This document shows positions 39,331-42,603 of a stretch of DNA of 42,603 bases, piece after piece. The stretch covers positions 1 through 42,603 of the forward strand of contig LUCW03001700.1 in NCBI GenBank assembly GCA_001586965.3. The letters are read 5' to 3'. A model generated the notes under the pieces. The model was not told the origin of the DNA. It saw only the letters and a program-made list of their open reading frames with translations, and did no database searches. The position numbers were made by a program, and so were the translations under genes. This DNA comes from Sphaeroforma sirkka (Eukaryota > Opisthokonta > Ichthyosporea > Ichthyophonida). Numbering within the stretch: the first letter of the stretch is position 1; every line of letters starts with the position of its first letter.

Positions 39331-39924
39331 TGTAGAAATACGGCCTCCGGTCAGTCTAAAATATCAAGATCAATTGAGATAATACATTGGTTTTTTTATT
39401 TGTATTTTTAAATAATTAGTACAAGCTCTTTTTCCAATATTTCCAAAGTGTTCTAAATTCACTTTGATGGCTCCAATAGCCTGAGTATTTGGTATGACTC
39501 ATCTACTTGGACCTATTTGAGACATTAGTAGATGTAGGATATTATAAACTAAATTTTATAATCTCCGAACGACTACTTATTGATTTTGGTCCTCCCGCCA
39601 ATCTCAAAATCCAATAAGTCTTTTTCTTTTAACTTTTCTTCAGATGGAACTTTATTTATATCAGCTAATGTATTAACGTGACTTACGTTATTATGTCTAT
39701 TTACAAATTAGGCAAGTGGTCATGAACACTTGGTACTTCTAGTGAAAATTATTCAATAAAGAACAGCTAGAGGTACGCCCTGTGTGATCGAGGATATTTA
39801 GGCTCTTAACAAGAGGCAGTCCCGATCATTCTTACACAAGCTACCACTGCTAAATCCTAACTGACTCAAATTGTATTTTAGTTTAATATAGTTTGAAACC
39901 TAGTAATTTCCATCGAAGTTTACA
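39331..39924 (+). repeat. 3' LTR of copy C
   Basis: A 594-bp LTR, complete, with ATGACTCAT at 39494-39502. It ends TTTACA at 39924, after which non-repeat DNA begins. Confidence 0.94.
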
Positions 39925-39934
39925 GAGCTAAGCT

Positions 39935-40135
39935 GATAACCAAATCTCCGTATCATTTAGCGCCCTTATATTCGCGCACAATCCCCGACGAACGGGTGTT
40001 TTATCACGTTATCTTGACATTATATATCATGTTGACCTTCCCCAGATTGGAAGGACGGTTATGGGGGCTGAGAATGAGGACTCTGAGTATGAGTTCAACG
40101 TCGATAGTGATGAGGACATGGATATAGGGCTCTAA
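39935..40135 (+). CDS. Possible exon with acidic C-terminus
   Basis: This short open frame starts just past the 3' LTR. It reads YLDIIYHVDLPQIGRTV and then a strongly acidic tail, ENEDSEYEFNVDSDEDMDIG, before TAA at 40133-40135. Such a tail is protein-like and unlikely by chance in this AT-rich region. There is an in-frame ATG at 40061. The left part would have been lost to copy C. The family is not recognised, and it may be a remnant rather than a live exon. Confidence 0.3.
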   Translation, partial: DNQISVSFSALIFAHNPRRTGVLSRYLDIIYHVDLPQIGRTVMGAENEDSEYEFNVDSDEDMDIGL

Positions 40136-41035
40136 CACATTCGTACCGAAACAGGAAAGATAACAGCCGAAATAGGTGACCTATTGCCCTCCTCCACTCC
40201 CTGGCCTATGACCCAGACAATCACCGATTCGCCAAGCTTGACATGTATGATAAAACTCAGCCAATGCGCTGCGGGCACCGACATAGTATCGGGTACCAAT
40301 TCAAAAAAAACCTTGAAAGTAGTTAAAAAAAAAAATACACGTTAACTCTTTCCAGGTTGAAGTTCTACCAGCACAGCTAATCATATTGTCGATACCAACT
40401 ACCCACATGAAATAATTCGACCGAGTGAGCGAAACATTAAGACACCTCTTTTATGTTACAATGCAGTTAGAATAGTTTCTCACGTTCTGTTTTTAAGAAA
40501 TTGATTGTAGCAGGGTTTAGGGTTTTAGGGTTTTAGTAAACCTAAAACCCTCGGCAATATTGTAATTGGCTATGAATGTTTATTAATCTGATTCACATGA
40601 TTATCTTTATTAATATTTTTTTTTTAAAGGCTGCTGTGTGTGTTCAAAGGTTGATACAGTGATTATTATTACTCATGATTTATATCCAATCAATGTAATT
40701 AATTTTAAAACCGAATTTGACAATAGTTTTTTTAAGTAAACCAGTTATTACTCTGCTATATCATTATGTCAACAGATATAGGAACGGTTTGTATCTTGCA
40801 TGACACCCCAATGCAACGTATTGTTTACTAAAGGACCACCACCCAGCGGAATCGCCGATATTCTCAGCGTTATGAAACTGTAATTTTGCAAAACATATTT
40901 TATCGAATCACAACGCGTAAGTACGGTAAACCAGTTTAAATATGCTTATTGTAAACTTATCTGCGTAGAAAAAACCCGCCAACTTTTCTTGACATCAGGT
41001 TTTAATAATTCGCATCCATATACGATATGATTCAG
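40136..41035. other. Gene-poor stretch with telomere-like palindrome
   Basis: AT-rich DNA without a convincing gene. The frame of the preceding acidic ORF stays open past its stop to about 40342, but nothing in it is recognisable. The one striking feature is the inverted TTTTAGGG-type repeat at 40513-40550. Confidence 0.5.
40513..40550. repeat. Inverted telomere-like repeat
   Basis: GGGTTTAGGGTTTTAGGG and a further unit are followed, after a short spacer (taaa), by CCTAAAACCC on the same strand. Two telomere-like arrays thus meet head to head and can form a hairpin. The unit is mostly TTTTAGGG, as in the LINE at 32155. Confidence 0.75.
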
Positions 41036-41324
41036 GACATGAACCGTGAAAATCACGGGGATGGCTATTTAGAAATAATTGAAGTAAGGCTTCAAGTCTT
41101 GATCTTATTTAATTTTGTCAATCATGTTCGAAGTTATCTCTCTTTGCCATACCATTTTCATCAGTGTTATAACCAAGCTCTCACTAATTTTAGTGATTAG
41201 TTCGAGAAATAATTTTATCGTTGCTCAGGTGGAAACTTGTCGCGAAATAATGAAATTGTGTGAAGAGGCGGGAATAATACACGTTGGAATCCATCCTCTA
41301 CATAGTGTCAATGACAATGATTGA
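41036..41324 (+). CDS. Candidate 3' exons of an unrecognised host gene
   Basis: The suggested exons are 41036-41083 (DMNRENHGDGYLEIIE) and 41229-41324 (VETCREIMKLCEEAGIIHVG and onward to TGA at 41322-41324). The intron between them, 41084-41228, starts GTAAGG and ends TTGCTCAG, both good splice signals, and is in phase 0. The second exon looks strongly protein-like. AATAAA at 41378-41383 follows. Upstream exons are not found, and the first acceptor (gattcag) is weak. No family is recognised. Confidence 0.4.
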
Positions 41325-41377
41325 AAGTCAAACATGCTCGCTATGTGCACGGTTGAGAATGTATATTGAATTGTTCT

Positions 41378-41383
41378 AATAAA
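41378..41383 (+). terminator. Candidate polyadenylation signal
   Basis: AATAAA about 55 bases after the TGA of the candidate exon. Confidence 0.4.
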
Positions 41384-41777
41384 GATCTATCCGTCACATG
41401 ACATGGTTCGTTTTGCCTCAGCGGAAAGCGGTTCCTAACCGAGTTCCAGCACATATATTTAGGGTTGGCCTCGAAACCAGTTCACACACAAAACTGATTG
41501 TTATAGAACATCTCGAACAAACAGCAGCTAGGTATTAAACTTGGGCAAATCCAAATTAGAAGTGAATACCTTCATTTAAATGATGTCAACAATGCAGTGT
41601 GATTCTACATGCAATACTCATTACCAGTCCTTTAACTCACAGCCTGTGTCCTCATCTGCTTTTTTTAATTGGGATAAACTTGCAGGTTCATCACAAACCT
41701 AGTTTTCGATTGAATTCTGCAGCTAAAACAATTTAACGGCACGTATGCACCTACAAGTATTTGCATTTCTCTCATAG

Positions 41778-41905
41778 AGCTGTATCATCGGACAGTCGCT
41801 CTGCAGCAAATAAAAGATCAGCAAGCGGAACTACACGACTACCAGATAGTATCACAACGCATAAACAAACTCAAAATTAAAACCCCCTTGATATGGGAAA
41901 TATAA
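41778..41905 (+). CDS. Candidate exon with coiled-coil character
   Basis: It follows a good acceptor (ttctctcatag) and reads LYHRTVALQQIKDQQAELHD, then YQIVSQRINKLKIK, up to TAA at 41903-41905. The Leu/Ile and Gln/Lys/Glu spacing suggests a short coiled coil. AATAAA lies at about 41949. No family is recognised, and the link to neighbouring candidate exons is unknown. Confidence 0.35.
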
Positions 41906-42442
41906 GGATAGATTCCTTTTATGAAAATGTAAGAAAGGGAGAAGAAAAAATAAAAGGAATATTTTGGTACTTAAGTTTCCATTTTTAAACACACAATATA
42001 CAAGTACTTCTAAAACAGTTTGACAATACATTCTACATATTTTATATTTTTACTTAAGTTCTGATTCAAAAAATGTCCAGTTATGGTTTAAATTCGATAA
42101 GTTATATAAGGAAAACCGAATATACAGGCAATACAGCTAATTTGATATATAGTTGTAAAGATATACAATTGTATCATCTCACTGTAAAAGTTTAAATCAG
42201 CCGATACTGGGTGTTATTAACGTGACAAACCAGTGCATATATTTTTCCAAGTATTTATTCCTGAAGTACAAAAAAAGATATCGAAATTACGCTCACCCAA
42301 TAATATGAGAGCCTCTACGACACGGCTACAAACAATCATGTGGACTTTATGTCGCACTCTGGTCAAGTTTGTGCACACATAAAAGGGTACACTTACTACT
42401 CTGTTCAGGGTTTGAATATCTCGTGACTGTATTTGTTTCTAG
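41906..42442. other. AT-rich spacer
   Basis: No gene, RNA or repeat is recognised. Confidence 0.4.
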
Positions 42443-42578
42443 TTTCGAAAGAAACAGCGTTTCCACGATACAGATTATGGATATCCGCACACTCAGGAGT
42501 GATGATAAGCGTCACAGAACACATGCGATAAAAGAAAAGTACGTTCCTCTCCCCTTGGATTTTCATGATACAGTGTAG
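42443..42578 (+). CDS. Candidate terminal exon at right edge
   Basis: After a pyrimidine-rich acceptor (atttgtttctag), an open frame reads FERNSVSTIQIMDIRTLRSD and KYVPLPLDFHDTV before TAG at 42576-42578. The charged, mixed composition is protein-like. The same frame is open upstream to 42369, so the true start is uncertain. No family is recognised. Confidence 0.3.
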
Positions 42579-42603
42579 GAATGTCCGAAATAGTTGCAGT
42601 GAT

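Larger units (their letters stand above)
32273..39924 (+). mobile_element. Ty3/gypsy LTR retrotransposon, copy C (both LTRs, broken)
   Basis: This is the most complete copy of the family, 7.65 kb. Parts: 5' LTR, gag (about 32.95-34.98 kb) ending in two Cys/His knuckles (KKCGYN...HDPVKC and CATCKGTNGWHKEDC), a protease with LFDPGA (about 35.09 kb), RT with YLDD (about 35.65-36.12 kb), RNase H with TDASDRAVGG (about 36.5-36.85 kb), a methylase-like domain (about 36.93-37.3 kb), HHCC integrase (about 37.72-38.4 kb), a chromodomain-like end (about 38.77-38.9 kb) and 3' LTR. The LTRs differ by about five substitutions and six short length changes in 595 bp, so insertion is recent. It is broken, with roughly half a dozen or more breaks. 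It lies against the end of the LINE, and the five flanking bases on the two sides (gtagg, gagct) do not match. Confidence 0.95.

Noticed and set aside
41115-41228. The hydrophobic N-terminal part of the open frame before the exon at 41229 as a membrane segment
   Set aside because: It lies inside a well-formed GT-AG intron and is better explained as intron sequence.

Overview
The window looks like a transposon-rich stretch of a unicellular eukaryote's nuclear genome. It has one spliced oxidoreductase gene with short GT-AG introns, AATAAA polyadenylation signals, long (TA)n tracts, several Ty3/gypsy-type LTR elements and a LINE. Nothing in it is bacterial. A holozoan protist such as an ichthyosporean would fit the mix of long AT repeats, chromovirus-like elements and introns of 300-700 bp, but that is a guess from general appearance.

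Layout. 1-393: the tail of what may be another LTR, then about 100 bp matching the 3' end of a gene that recurs at 22.27 kb. 394-6405: copy A of a Ty3/gypsy element (+ strand). 6.4-12.8 kb: a minisatellite, then a second, unrelated chromodomain-bearing Ty3/gypsy element on the - strand (gag, protease, RT, RNase H, integrase, chromodomain), with no LTRs recognised. 12.87-14.65 kb: no gene, two hairpins. 14652-15194: an orphan ORF (-). 15316-20819: copy B of the first element (-), followed by an extra partial LTR that cuts into an XPG/FEN1-like nuclease gene (-, to 21867). 22084-22295: a probable terminal exon (+).

24377-27713 holds the one gene that looks whole: a six-exon, 357-residue NADP-dependent medium-chain reductase of the prostaglandin/leukotriene reductase type, with consistent splice phases throughout. 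It is followed by 1.5 kb of (TA)n and cryptically simple DNA. A broken LINE (29.6-32.27 kb) abuts copy C of the first element (32273-39924, +), the only copy with both LTRs complete. From 39.9 kb to the end is calmer DNA with a palindromic telomere-like repeat and several short candidate exons on the + strand.

How things fit. Copies A, B and C are close relatives, and the two LTRs of C differ by only about 1% in substitutions, so the family moved recently. Both LTR families carry an extra domain between RNase H and integrase that ends in a shared motif and resembles the adenine-methylase-like domain of DIRS-type elements. Every LTR copy of the A/B/C family carries a perfect ATGACTCAT bZIP-type palindrome, and the element carries an antisense tRNA-derived Pol III promoter-like segment. 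These, the interrupted nuclease and the telomere-like repeats are the points most worth a second look.
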